Below, piece after piece: positions 37,425 through 46,044 of a stretch of DNA of 48,810 nucleotides (position 1 is its first letter; each line of letters begins with the position of its first letter). The stretch covers positions 1-48,810 of the forward strand of contig CALLLW010000014.1 in NCBI GenBank assembly GCA_938007995.1, written 5' to 3'. This DNA comes from an uncultured Granulosicoccaceae bacterium (GTDB lineage: Bacteria > Pseudomonadota > Gammaproteobacteria > Granulosicoccales > Granulosicoccaceae). Below the pieces are notes generated by a model. The model was not told the origin of the DNA, did no database searches, and saw only the letters and a program-made list of their open reading frames with translations. Both the position numbers and the translations under genes were made by a program.

Positions 37425-37994
37425 ATGAATACAGAGCTGTTGTTGGCAGCTGTTCGCAGGCTTGACCCGCTACTGTTTTTTCTACCGGTTATCTGGGTCG
37501 TGTTTGTCGTTTCCCGCATCTTGCCGTTTAACCGCTATGGCCTGGTGCCGCGGCAAACTCGCGGTCTGATCGGCATCGTTTCAATGCCTTTGTTGCACGA
37601 AGACACAAGGCACCTGTTATCAAACACGGTGCCACTGGCGCTGTTGCTCACACTGCTGTTCAACACAGAAGCCGGGGCAACGACGGTTGCGGTTCTGGTG
37701 CAGGTGGTGGGCGGCGCTTTACTGTGGCTGTTTGGTCGTCGCGCCATACACATCGGCGCGAGCCTGATGGTTTTTGCCCTGACCGGATTCCATATTGCCA
37801 ACGGGCTGGTTCAGTTCAAGTTGTCTACAGTCGTGATTGCTGTGGTCGTCGCTGCCTTGTACGGCACTACCTTTCTGACCAGCATTAATCCATGGAAAAA
37901 GGGCTCTTCGTGGGATGGCCATTTATGTGGGTTTATTGCCGGTGTTGGTGTGGCGGTTTTCTTTGCAAGTGACTACTATACTGCGCTGGCGTAG
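37425..37994 (+). CDS. Rhomboid family intramembrane serine protease
   Basis: A 189-aa membrane protein with about six hydrophobic helices. The catalytic dyad is visible: Ser113 in the HIGAS motif (109-113; normally GASG, here GASL) and His166 in SWDGHLCGFIAG. The conserved H-x4-HLLSN segment (58-67) supplies the oxyanion Asn67. It matches the short bacterial rhomboids that cleave membrane proteins within the bilayer; substrate unknown. ATG at 37425. mnmH follows after 45 bases on the same strand, so co-transcription is possible. Confidence 0.85.
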   Translation: MNTELLLAAVRRLDPLLFFLPVIWVVFVVSRILPFNRYGLVPRQTRGLIGIVSMPLLHEDTRHLLSNTVPLALLLTLLFNTEAGATTVAVLVQVVGGALLWLFGRRAIHIGASLMVFALTGFHIANGLVQFKLSTVVIAVVVAALYGTTFLTSINPWKKGSSWDGHLCGFIAGVGVAVFFASDYYTALA

Positions 37995-38039
37995 CCGTAG
38001 CCTGCTGTTTTCCACCCGCAGACGCGTGTCATAAAACCA

Positions 38040-39161
38040 TTGAAACTCCCGCAATCCGAAAGCCAGGCTTTACAAGCTGATATCCCTGATTTTGAACGAA
38101 TCATAGTAAACGATATCCCGCTGCTCGATGTCCGTGCCCCGATTGAATACGATCGTGGTTGTATCGGCGATGCTGTCAATGCACCACTGCTCGATGACGC
38201 ACAGCGCGAAATGATTGGTATTGAATATGCCGATCATGGTCAGCAAGCTGCTATTGAGCTTGGCTTGAGACACGTAACGGATGAGGTCAAAGCTGATCGG
38301 TTGCAACAGTGGTTAGAGTTTACCAGGCAAAATCCCGAAGGTTATCTGTATTGCTACAGAGGCGGGCTGCGATCAACGATTGCGCAACAATGGCTTCAGG
38401 AAGCAGGTATTAAGTATCCAAAAATAGCGGGTGGATACAAGGCACTGCGAAACTATCTGCTGGAGCAGTTCGAACGACTTGCCACCGAGGCCAATATACT
38501 GGTGTTGGCAGCACCAACCGGCAGTGGCAAAACAAATCTGATTGTGCGTTTGCGTCAAAGTGTAGATATTGAAGGGCTGGCAAAACATCGCGGCAGCGCC
38601 TTTGGCAGTATGTTTGTGCCGCAGCCAACCCAGGTAAACTGGGAGAACCGTGTTGCCTCTGAGTGGCTCAGAGCCAGCACGCGCAGTTCCCGGCCGGTTA
38701 TGTTTGAATCAGAATCACATTTGATCGGCCGTATCTACCTGCCGGTATTTCTTCAAAATGCGTTACGCGCAGCACCGATTGTGGAACTTGTTAGCCCCAC
38801 TGAAGATCGAATCGCACAGATTCGTCAAGACTATATAACAACAGCAATGGGCACTTACCAACAGACAATGACACTGGAACAAAGCTATGTGCAGCTTGAG
38901 TCATTTATCAGTCATAACCTTGGCAGAATCAAGCGGCGTCTTGGTGGCGAAAGACATCAATACCTGAGTGGCCTTGTGTCGCAGGCAGTGGCCGAACTTA
39001 AGGCCGGTTCCGGTACTGAAACGATTGATAAAATTGTCAGCTCGCTATTACATGACTACTACGATCCTCTATACGCACACAAGATGATCGGTCGTGAAGA
39101 TCAAGTGGTGTTTAAGGGTAGTGCGGAAGAAATACTGTCGTGGGTAGATAATCAGGCCTAA
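38040..39161 (+). CDS. mnmH: tRNA 2-selenouridine synthase
   Basis: A 373-aa enzyme (also SelU/YbbB) that replaces the sulfur of 2-thiouridine at wobble position 34 of tRNA with selenium from selenophosphate, through geranylation. The N-terminal rhodanese domain carries the catalytic Cys105 in CYRGG (105-109) and LLDVRAPIEYDRG (28-40). The P-loop APTGSGKT lies at 158-165, in the second domain. The start is a TTG at 38040; it gives the family N-terminus, but its Shine-Dalgarno is poor. It is followed 44 bases later by the selD gene that makes its selenium donor. Confidence 0.93.
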   Translation: MKLPQSESQALQADIPDFERIIVNDIPLLDVRAPIEYDRGCIGDAVNAPLLDDAQREMIGIEYADHGQQAAIELGLRHVTDEVKADRLQQWLEFTRQNPEGYLYCYRGGLRSTIAQQWLQEAGIKYPKIAGGYKALRNYLLEQFERLATEANILVLAAPTGSGKTNLIVRLRQSVDIEGLAKHRGSAFGSMFVPQPTQVNWENRVASEWLRASTRSSRPVMFESESHLIGRIYLPVFLQNALRAAPIVELVSPTEDRIAQIRQDYITTAMGTYQQTMTLEQSYVQLESFISHNLGRIKRRLGGERHQYLSGLVSQAVAELKAGSGTETIDKIVSSLLHDYYDPLYAHKMIGREDQVVFKGSAEEILSWVDNQA

Positions 39162-39205
39162 AGCAGCTAGCCGCAGCAAGCCGGATAAAGTCGAGAAGAA
39201 CTATA

Positions 39206-41380
39206 GTGAGTGTTGAAAGAGATCTGGTGTTTATTGGTGGTGGTCATACCCATGCGCTGGTCATCAAAAAACTGGGTATGAAGCCGATTAAGGGTGTTCG
39301 AGTCACACTGATCTCGGAGCAAACGTTAACGCCATACTCGGGTATGTTGCCGGGCTTTGTAGCCGGGCACTATAGTTTTCTTGATGCGCACATTGATCTA
39401 AACCGTCTTTGCCAGTGGGCTAATGTTCGCTACATACGCGGCACTGTTACCAGCATTAATGCAGATGACAACACTATTCTGATCGACTCTGGTTTGTCGC
39501 TTACCTACGATCAGCTCAGCATAGATATCGGTTCAACACCGGATCTGTCTGTACCTGGTGCGCGTGAATATGCGGTTGGAGTAAAGCCGGTCAGTCAGTT
39601 CGGTGAAATCTGGAACTCCCTGCTACATGCCTCGGAAACTGCAACCGGTGAGTGGGGTGTGGTTGGAGCGGGTGCCGGTGGTGTCGAATTAGTGCTCGGC
39701 ATGGCGCATCGGTTGAAAGCCAATACCAATTTAAAGTTTCATTTGCTCTATTCCGGTGAACGTGTACTGCCCGGTTACCCTGACAAGGTAATCTCGGTAG
39801 TAGAAAACGCGTTGGCGGAAAACAATATTTCGCTGCATCCAAATTATCGCGTTGCTGTAGTGCGTAACGATGGACTGGTCTCGACTGATCATCAGCAGGT
39901 AAAACTGGATAAGAGCATCTGGTGCACTGGCGCGGCAGCTGCTGGCTGGTTGTCTGATACCGGTCTGGAATTATCCGAACGTGGCTTTATCGCAGTCAAT
40001 GAATATCTACAGAGTGTCAGTCATAGCAATGTTTTTGCAGTCGGTGATTGCTCTGATATGTTATCTGATCCTCGGCCAAAGGCAGGTGTTTATGCAGTGC
40101 GACAAGCGCCGTTTCTTGCAGATAACCTGCGTGCAGCTTTCAAACCGAATACAGCTTCGCTTAAGCCATTAAAACTACAGACAGACTTTTTATCTTTGCT
40201 GTCACTCGGTGACAGATCGGCGGTTGGTTGTCGTGGTGGACATACGCTGACTGGTAAGTGGGTCTGGAAACTCAAGGACCATATCGATCAGAAGTTCATG
40301 CGCAAGTTGAATGAACCCGGTGATATGAAAGACATGGCTGCTGAACCATCACAGGAAATGCACTGTGCCGGTTGTGGCAGCAAGTTGGGTCCTGATGTTA
40401 TTCGCGGCAATCTTGACCAGCTAACAATCCATCAAAATGCAGCGGTTACACCGGCATTGGGTAAGTCAGAAGACGCCAGTCTCTGGCAGGTCAGTCACGG
40501 TAAGGTGGCAGTACAGAGTATCGATGGATTCAGATCATTCAGTAAAGACTATTGGCGCTTTGGAAAAATATGTGTCAACCATGCTTTGAGTGATTTATAT
40601 GCTATGAATGCAACGCCGGTCAGTGCTCAGGTGTGGATTAATCTCGCACACGCACACCCGAGAATACACAAACGTGACCACGCTGTATTGATGGCATCAA
40701 TTGTAGATGCGCTGAACGCACAACAGGTTACGCTTGCCGGCGGGCACAGCTCGGAAGGTCTTGAAACACATGTGGCTATTGTTGCCAACGGCGAAGTAGA
40801 ACCTGAAAACGTAATCAACAAAAACTCGGTGAATGCAGGTGATGCACTGGTGTTGACCAAGCCATTAGGTACCGGTGTTATTCTGGCAGCGGATATGCAA
40901 GCTAAAGCACCGGCTGAGGCTACCGACGCTGCATTTGAAAGTATGTTGCAATCCAACAGAGATATTGCACTTCAACTTAAGCAATATGGAGCGACTGCGG
41001 TTACGGATGTCACCGGTTTTGGTTTGCTCGGGCACCTGCTTGAAATGTTAAGCCCGGGCGGATTATCCGCCGAGCTGGCGCTTGACAGCGTCCCTCTGCT
41101 GCCCGGTGCACAGCAACTTGCGGCGGCAGGTTTTCAGTCAACGCTTTACCCTCAACTGCAGCCTTATCTGCTGCACTGCGATGTGATGCAGGGCCTCGAC
41201 AGCAACCGGGTTGATCTGCTGATTGATCCGCAAACCAGTGGTGGTTTACTGATAGCATTGCCACAACCTGTGGCTGAGCGACTCACTAACAGCATTGAAC
41301 CTGCGATTATCATTGGTAAAGTGAATAAATCGCCATCCAACACAGGTACTTCAGCAGGTACTCGAATTCGTATATGCTGA
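39206..41380 (+). CDS. selD: Fused FAD/NAD-dependent oxidoreductase and selenide, water dikinase
   Basis: A 724-aa two-domain protein. Residues about 1-370 form a pyridine nucleotide-disulfide oxidoreductase (DLVFIGGGHTHALVIKKLG, WGVVGAGAGGVELVLGMAHR, VFAVGDCSDM). Residues about 380-724 are SelD, which makes selenophosphate from selenide and ATP. The catalytic segment HCAGCGSK (386-393) uses Cys390 and Lys393, with Cys and not selenocysteine. GHSSEG, TKPLGTG, VTDVTGFGLLGHL and QTSGGLLIAL are SelD core motifs. Such fusions are known; the first half probably reduces the selenium substrate. The GTG start at 39206 follows GAGAAG. mnmH is directly upstream, and selA/selB are absent from this window, pointing to a tRNA-selenouridine role. 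Confidence 0.94.
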   Translation: MSVERDLVFIGGGHTHALVIKKLGMKPIKGVRVTLISEQTLTPYSGMLPGFVAGHYSFLDAHIDLNRLCQWANVRYIRGTVTSINADDNTILIDSGLSLTYDQLSIDIGSTPDLSVPGAREYAVGVKPVSQFGEIWNSLLHASETATGEWGVVGAGAGGVELVLGMAHRLKANTNLKFHLLYSGERVLPGYPDKVISVVENALAENNISLHPNYRVAVVRNDGLVSTDHQQVKLDKSIWCTGAAAAGWLSDTGLELSERGFIAVNEYLQSVSHSNVFAVGDCSDMLSDPRPKAGVYAVRQAPFLADNLRAAFKPNTASLKPLKLQTDFLSLLSLGDRSAVGCRGGHTLTGKWVWKLKDHIDQKFMRKLNEPGDMKDMAAEPSQEMHCAGCGSKLGPDVIRGNLDQLTIHQNAAVTPALGKSEDASLWQVSHGKVAVQSIDGFRSFSKDYWRFGKICVNHALSDLYAMNATPVSAQVWINLAHAHPRIHKRDHAVLMASIVDALNAQQVTLAGGHSSEGLETHVAIVANGEVEPENVINKNSVNAGDALVLTKPLGTGVILAADMQAKAPAEATDAAFESMLQSNRDIALQLKQYGATAVTDVTGFGLLGHLLEMLSPGGLSAELALDSVPLLPGAQQLAAAGFQSTLYPQLQPYLLHCDVMQGLDSNRVDLLIDPQTSGGLLIALPQPVAERLTNSIEPAIIIGKVNKSPSNTGTSAGTRIRIC

Positions 41381-41384
41381 GCCT

Positions 41385-42125
41385 ATGGCCAGTTATGATC
41401 CAATCTTTCCTGATATTGTCCCTGCGGGTGACAGTGCAGCACTGGTGCGGTTTAGTCAGACACTCGACTTTAATGTTAACGCTGCCTTGCTGGAGTTTGA
41501 TAATTACATTGCCAGCTCGCCAATCAATGGTGTCACTGAAGTTTCTCCGGCATTGGTGTCACTGCTTGTACGGTTTGATCCTCTGCAGGTTAGCTATAAA
41601 GAAGTAGAGACTCAGCTGCAACAGATGCTACAGCTTAAAGACTGGTTGTTAAAGCCTGTAGTAAAAGATCCCGCTCACTGGCGAATTCCTGTGTACTACG
41701 GTGGCGAAACCGGTACTGATTTAAACGAGGTTTCGCAGTTGCTGGGTGTCAGTGAAGCTGATGCAATAGAGCAGCACAGCCAGGCTCGTTTGCGCGTACT
41801 GACGCTTGGCTTTGCTCCCGGTTGCTGTTACCTGGGCATGTTGCCGGAAGCCTGGAATATTCCGCGTTTAAAAGTAATCAAACCACAGGTACCGGCAGGT
41901 TCGATTCTGGTCGCGATTGGCCAAACCGTGATGCCATCTGCTGCTATGCCAACCGGCTGGCGTTGTATCGGTCGTACGCCGTTGAATAACTTTAATGCCA
42001 CCAAGCTACCGCCGGTACAGGTAAAGCATGGTGACACTGTGCAGTACTATCCGGTCTCTGCGCGTGAATTTAAAAAATTACAGGCTGCATCAGATAACGG
42101 CCTGTCTGTGATAGAGCACGTCTAG
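41385..42125 (+). CDS. pxpB: 5-oxoprolinase subunit B
   Basis: A 246-aa protein of the KipI/PxpB family, one of three subunits that hydrolyse 5-oxoproline (pyroglutamate) to glutamate with ATP. It shows the family signature GFAPGCCYLGMLPEAW and later GQTVMPSAAMPTGWRCIGRTP. It begins four bases after the selD stop (ATG at 41385) and is followed by pxpC after three bases. The three pxp genes form a tight operon that may be read from the selD transcript. Confidence 0.9.
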   Translation: MASYDPIFPDIVPAGDSAALVRFSQTLDFNVNAALLEFDNYIASSPINGVTEVSPALVSLLVRFDPLQVSYKEVETQLQQMLQLKDWLLKPVVKDPAHWRIPVYYGGETGTDLNEVSQLLGVSEADAIEQHSQARLRVLTLGFAPGCCYLGMLPEAWNIPRLKVIKPQVPAGSILVAIGQTVMPSAAMPTGWRCIGRTPLNNFNATKLPPVQVKHGDTVQYYPVSAREFKKLQAASDNGLSVIEHV

Positions 42126-42128
42126 CTA

Positions 42129-43169
42129 ATGGGTTCGCTTAGCGTAATCGAAGCCGGGCCCGGCATATCGTTACAGGATTATGGTAGGCCCGGTTATCAA
42201 CGCTATGGCATCACTGAAGGTGGTGTGATGGATCGATGGGCACTGGCAGAGGTAAATACGCTGCTTGGCAATGCAGTGGATACTGCTGCACTGGAAATGA
42301 TTGCCATGGGTGGCAGTTTTAAAGTTGAAGGTGATGTACTGAAGCTTGCTACCAGTGGTGCTGAAATGGATCTGCAGGTTGATGGCGCGGCTGTGCCATG
42401 GCGCAGTAGCTTTACTGTTCAACCCGGTCAGATCATCCGCTGCGGGTATGCAAAAAAATCAATATATAGTTATCTGCAAGTGGCCGCTGGTTTTGACTGC
42501 ACACAGGTGATGGGATCATTTTCTACGCACAGCAGATCCGGCTTTGGTGGGTTTAATGGTCGGCTGGTAAGTGCGGGTGATGAACTGCCGGTTATGTCAT
42601 GTGTGGCATCGGGTGTTGTAATCAATACGCAACCACAACGTCTGCCGATAGCGGATTATCTATCGCGCGAGACAATCCGCGTAGTCTGGGGAACACAGGC
42701 TAACGTGTTTAGTACAGAAGTCAGGCAAGCACTGTTAAACAGCAGTTTCTCGGTGTCTGCAATGCGAGACCGGATGGGTGCGAGACTCTCAACTGACGCT
42801 GGCAGCCTTGCTGCAGATACAGGCTTAAGCGGTGTCTCTGATGCGGTGTTAATCGGTGATATACAGATCGCCGGTGATGGTGTGGCAACTGTGTTGCTTG
42901 CAGATCGCCAGCCCACCGGTGGTTACCCGAGAATTGCAACGGTCATTACGGCAGATCTTGATGCAATATCTCAAATGCCAACAGGCAAGGCATTTCGTTT
43001 TGAACTCGTGACCGCGACTCAGGCAGTTGATGCTTTGCAAAATAGAAAACAGGCGCTGGACAGGTTGGATTCAAACCTCACAAGTGTTACCCGGCGGCCC
43101 GAGGACATCACTGATTTGCTAAGTTATAACCTGATAGATGGTGTTATTGCTCCTGGCGCTAACCATTAA
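42129..43169 (+). CDS. pxpC: 5-oxoprolinase subunit C
   Basis: A 346-aa cyclophilin-like protein of the KipA/PxpC family. It opens with GPGISLQDYGRPGYQRYGITEGGVMDRWAL, the biotin-dependent carboxylase/PxpC N-terminal signature, and has MRDRMGARL and VLLADRQPTGGYPRIATV further on. It acts with PxpB and PxpA in ATP-dependent 5-oxoproline hydrolysis. It starts with ATG at 42129 three bases after pxpB and is followed after 17 bases by pxpA. Confidence 0.92.
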   Translation: MGSLSVIEAGPGISLQDYGRPGYQRYGITEGGVMDRWALAEVNTLLGNAVDTAALEMIAMGGSFKVEGDVLKLATSGAEMDLQVDGAAVPWRSSFTVQPGQIIRCGYAKKSIYSYLQVAAGFDCTQVMGSFSTHSRSGFGGFNGRLVSAGDELPVMSCVASGVVINTQPQRLPIADYLSRETIRVVWGTQANVFSTEVRQALLNSSFSVSAMRDRMGARLSTDAGSLAADTGLSGVSDAVLIGDIQIAGDGVATVLLADRQPTGGYPRIATVITADLDAISQMPTGKAFRFELVTATQAVDALQNRKQALDRLDSNLTSVTRRPEDITDLLSYNLIDGVIAPGANH

Positions 43170-43186
43170 CAACTTAAGGTATCAAC

Positions 43187-43948
43187 ATGACACACTCTGT
43201 AGATCTTAACGCTGACCTTGGTGAATCGTTCGGGGCGTGGTCAATGGGCTCCGATGATGAGCTGCTTGATATTGTCACCAGTGCCAATGTTGCCTGTGGT
43301 TTTCATGCCGGTGATCCGTTGGTGATGACTGAAACCGTTAGAGCCTGCATCACTAAAGGCGTCAACATAGGTGCACACCCGGGCTTTGATGACATCACCG
43401 GTTTTGGCCGCAGACGTATGCACAACCCTGAGCCTGCGAAAACCGCATCTTCTATTATTTATCAGATCGGTGCATTACAGGCGATCGCCAAAACCGAAGG
43501 CGCACAGGTAACGCACGTTAAACTGCATGGTGCGCTGGCCAATATGGCAAGTGAAGATGATGCGCTGGCGTCACTTTGCCTTGATGCGGTGCAGCGTACT
43601 GATAGTGAACTTGCGATTGTTGCAATGGCGTCCACCAGTCTGCAATCACAGGCGGAGAAGCTCAACATGCCTTTGCTGCGCGAGGTATTTGCAGACAGAG
43701 CTTATAACGATAATGGCACGCTGGTCTCACGTGGCACGCCGGGTGCGGTCATTCACGATCCGGCGATGGCAGCGGAGCGCGTTTTAAAAATGATAGAAAC
43801 TCATCGAGTGGAGTCAATCAATGGTGTGGATGTCAAACTGATACCCGATACTATCTGTGTGCACGGCGATAATCCGGAAGCAGTAAGAATGGCTGATGCT
43901 TTACGTAATAGAATTGAGAAAGCAGGTATTGCGGTGCGCGGTTACTGA
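43187..43948 (+). CDS. pxpA: 5-oxoprolinase subunit A
   Basis: A 253-aa LamB/YcsF family protein, the catalytic-type subunit of 5-oxoprolinase. The N-terminus DLNADLGESFGAWSMGSDDEL and the VACGFHAGDP, GAHPGFDD and VKLHGALAN segments are the family signature. ATG at 43187 is preceded by TTAAGGT. Last gene of pxpB-pxpC-pxpA; it converges on the PilZ gene across a repeat region. Confidence 0.94.
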   Translation: MTHSVDLNADLGESFGAWSMGSDDELLDIVTSANVACGFHAGDPLVMTETVRACITKGVNIGAHPGFDDITGFGRRRMHNPEPAKTASSIIYQIGALQAIAKTEGAQVTHVKLHGALANMASEDDALASLCLDAVQRTDSELAIVAMASTSLQSQAEKLNMPLLREVFADRAYNDNGTLVSRGTPGAVIHDPAMAAERVLKMIETHRVESINGVDVKLIPDTICVHGDNPEAVRMADALRNRIEKAGIAVRGY

Positions 43949-43994
43949 TTTGCGCTGTCTTTAGTTTGCCATACGAACCTGCCGGTTTAGCTCT

Positions 43995-44084
43995 GGCAGG
44001 TTTAGCGGAGGCAGATTTAATTCAGGCAGGTATAGTCCGGGCAGGTTTGATTCAGGTAGGTTTGATTCAGGCAGGTATAGCCGG
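43995..44084. repeat. 15-bp minisatellite, six units
   Basis: Units begin at 43995, 44010, 44025, 44040, 44055 and 44070 with exact 15-base spacing and consensus GGCAGGTTTGATTCA. The array lies between the converging pxpA and PilZ genes and enters the last codons of the latter. Read on the minus strand in one frame it encodes LPESN/LPELN pentapeptides, but that frame overlaps the PilZ gene and has no supporting start. Copy-number change by slippage would be expected. Confidence 0.85.
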
Positions 44085-44477
44085 CAGGTGACCCATGCCG
44101 GTTTTATGAAGCACGTAGTTAATGTGATCAGTAAGAAGCTTGTGCACACCCGCTTCAACATCTAAAAACTGCACCTGAGCGAAGTAATGCTTATCAGGGC
44201 AGGTTGAATTTATTCTGCTCTTCTCTTCGCCTGAAGATACGACACGACAGTTAATATGCACTGTAGTGTTAGAGGATGTCAGGTGCAGTGCAAGCGCAAT
44301 GCGACTGTCCGGCTTCAGTGCTGCATGATGTACAAATCGCAGGCCGCCACAGCTCAGCTTAACCACATGAGTCGGGGTGCAATCCAATGCTGTTGATTCA
44401 TCTGCATTCAGGCGCAGTGCAATAGCATCTGAAATACGCGGATGTTTTCGTCTTTCGTTAAGAGATACAACGTTCAT
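44067..44477 (-). CDS. PilZ domain c-di-GMP receptor protein
   Basis: A 136-aa soluble protein. The frame is open upstream, but the ATG at 44477 places ERRKHPRISD at the N-terminus, which carries the RxxxR c-di-GMP-binding motif of PilZ domains. The second motif, normally D/NxSxxG, is LSCGGLRF with Lys-Leu in front, so it is a slightly altered version. The C-terminal FAQVQFLDVEAGVHKLLTDHI segment completes the fold. Single-domain PilZ proteins act as c-di-GMP adaptors for pili, flagella or polysaccharide synthesis. Its target is unknown. The last codons run into the 15-bp repeats, which may have changed the native C-terminus. Confidence 0.8.
   Translation of the reverse strand: MNVVSLNERRKHPRISDAIALRLNADESTALDCTPTHVVKLSCGGLRFVHHAALKPDSRIALALHLTSSNTTVHINCRVVSSGEEKSRINSTCPDKHYFAQVQFLDVEAGVHKLLTDHINYVLHKTGMGHLPAIPA
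44081..44105 (+). terminator. Possible terminator for the pxp operon
   Basis: Stem CCGGCA (44081-44086) with TGCCGG (44096-44101), nine-base loop and TTTT. It lies inside the 3' end of the convergent PilZ gene, about 130 bases after pxpA. The stem is short. Confidence 0.35.
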
Positions 44478-44681
44478 TACTTTTATTCTTATAGTAAACC
44501 GGAACATCCGGCTCGGCGTGTTGCCGCAATTAAAATCCATTTGTGATGAGGGTATTTAACTGACAGGTTTTTACCGTGATCGGTGTCACATTGCAGCTTT
44601 TGCAAGGTGCCAGATCTGCAGTGTGTTAATGCGTTGCTTATGGGGCAGAGCGCTCCGCAGTCAGCCACCTGCCGCAGCGCG

Positions 44682-45518
44682 CTATACTAACGAAAATCCC
44701 GGCACCCACTCGTAAATAAGTGCAAACAGAACAGCGGCAAGCGCCAGGCGATAAACCATAAAGATCCAGAATCCAACCCGCTTTACCAGTGCCATCAGTA
44801 TGGCAATCGCCACGATAGCGGCGAAGAAAGTCAGCACCGCGGCCCAGATTGCAAAGCTTGGAATGCCACCACCGACCTGAACTGCTTCAATGGCAGTCAG
44901 ACTGCCTGCCGCAGCAATAGCAGGAATGCCCAGCAGGAAAGAAAACCTTGCGGCCTCAGCGCGTTCAAAACCGAGAAAGCGGGCAGCAGTCATCGTGGCG
45001 CCGGAACGACTGGTGCCAGGGATAAGAGCCAGTGATTGTGCCAGGCCGATAATCAATGCAGGTGGCAGCTTCATGTCTTCCATTTTTTTTGTGCGCTTGC
45101 CGACTACGTCGGCTATCCACAACAGAATGCCGTAGATCACTGCGGCCCATGCGACCACCTTTGCAATTGCTACCGGATCTGCACGCAGCGCATCGAGTGC
45201 ACCGGTGAGTTTTAGAATCGCACCGAACACCAGCGCTGGAATGGTTGCAAGTGCAATGTACATCGCCATACGTGAGTTATCGGTGGTTTTGAACCGCACC
45301 AGATCCCATGTGCCGATCAACAGATTCAAAACATCGCGCCAGAAATAAACGATTACAGCAAACAGCGACCCGACGTGCACCATGACATCGGTAATCACAC
45401 CCTGATCCGGCCAGTCAGTGACCACCGGAATCAGTGCCAGGTGCCCGGAAGATGAGACCGGCAGGAATTCAGTCAGGCCCTGAATGATGGCGATGACAAT
45501 AATCTGTTCAATACTCAT
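44682..45518 (-). CDS. uppP: Undecaprenyl-diphosphatase
   Basis: A 278-aa polytopic membrane enzyme (BacA/UppP) that dephosphorylates undecaprenyl pyrophosphate to recycle the lipid carrier of peptidoglycan and O-antigen. The frame extends upstream, but ATG at 45518 starts the conserved MSIEQIIVIAIIQGLTEFLPVSSSGHL segment, whose Glu and SSSGH motif are catalytic. The second motif PGTSRSGATM is also intact. About eight hydrophobic helices are visible. Monocistronic by appearance. Confidence 0.95.
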   Translation of the reverse strand: MSIEQIIVIAIIQGLTEFLPVSSSGHLALIPVVTDWPDQGVITDVMVHVGSLFAVIVYFWRDVLNLLIGTWDLVRFKTTDNSRMAMYIALATIPALVFGAILKLTGALDALRADPVAIAKVVAWAAVIYGILLWIADVVGKRTKKMEDMKLPPALIIGLAQSLALIPGTSRSGATMTAARFLGFERAEAARFSFLLGIPAIAAAGSLTAIEAVQVGGGIPSFAIWAAVLTFFAAIVAIAILMALVKRVGFWIFMVYRLALAAVLFALIYEWVPGFSLV

Positions 45519-46044
45519 TTCATAACTCGTAGTTTTAAGTAAATGCTCAGGTGGCAATTTTTAACGGACATTTCAGGGTGGAATTCCCATGTACCGGCCT
45601 GGCGTCGCTCATCAGATTTGACAGGCGAGTTGATTTGGCGCGTGGTGCCCACGTGGGTGCTAAAACACTCACGCAGCATTGAACGTGCCTTGTTAACCAG
45701 TTTGGTAAATCGATGTTCCTGATGGGTAGAATACAACCGCCAGCGTCAGCAGATTGACGGTTCGAAATCTTCGGCTCGGTTGAATTTGTTTGCAGGCTCG
45801 TTGGTTGTTTATTGAGTTTGTTTGCCGGCCTTGCGGGCCAGTATGCAAACACACTGCTTGCGAGCAGAACAGATGCACTCATTTAACCCTGTGCTTGCTC
45901 TGTATTGCGCCGCTGAAGTTTACTTTTACAACGGCCTGACATCAGGTAACTTATCGTAACAAATATTGTGGCACCACATATGAACTTCTTCCCGGCGCTT
46001 TTTGCTACTCCACTCAAACTGTTTCTCGGCTCTGGTGTTAGAGC
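45519..46044. other. Intergenic region between uppP and the oxidoreductase gene
   Basis: About 525 bases between divergent genes. Both promoters should lie here. A minus-strand frame (45547-45882, 111 aa) has an acceptable AGGG upstream of its ATG and a hydrophobic start, but no recognisable family and an unlikely composition, so it is not called a gene. Nothing else recognised. Confidence 0.35.

Noticed and set aside
43961..44161. Minus-strand frame encoding LPESN/LPELN pentapeptides
   Set aside because: The pattern is created by the 15-bp DNA repeat, and the frame overlaps the better-supported PilZ gene in another frame.
45547..45882. Minus-strand 111-aa frame upstream of uppP with a hydrophobic start
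   Set aside because: It overlaps no known family, its composition is unlike a protein, and it occupies the divergent promoter region; only the AGGG before its ATG speaks for it.
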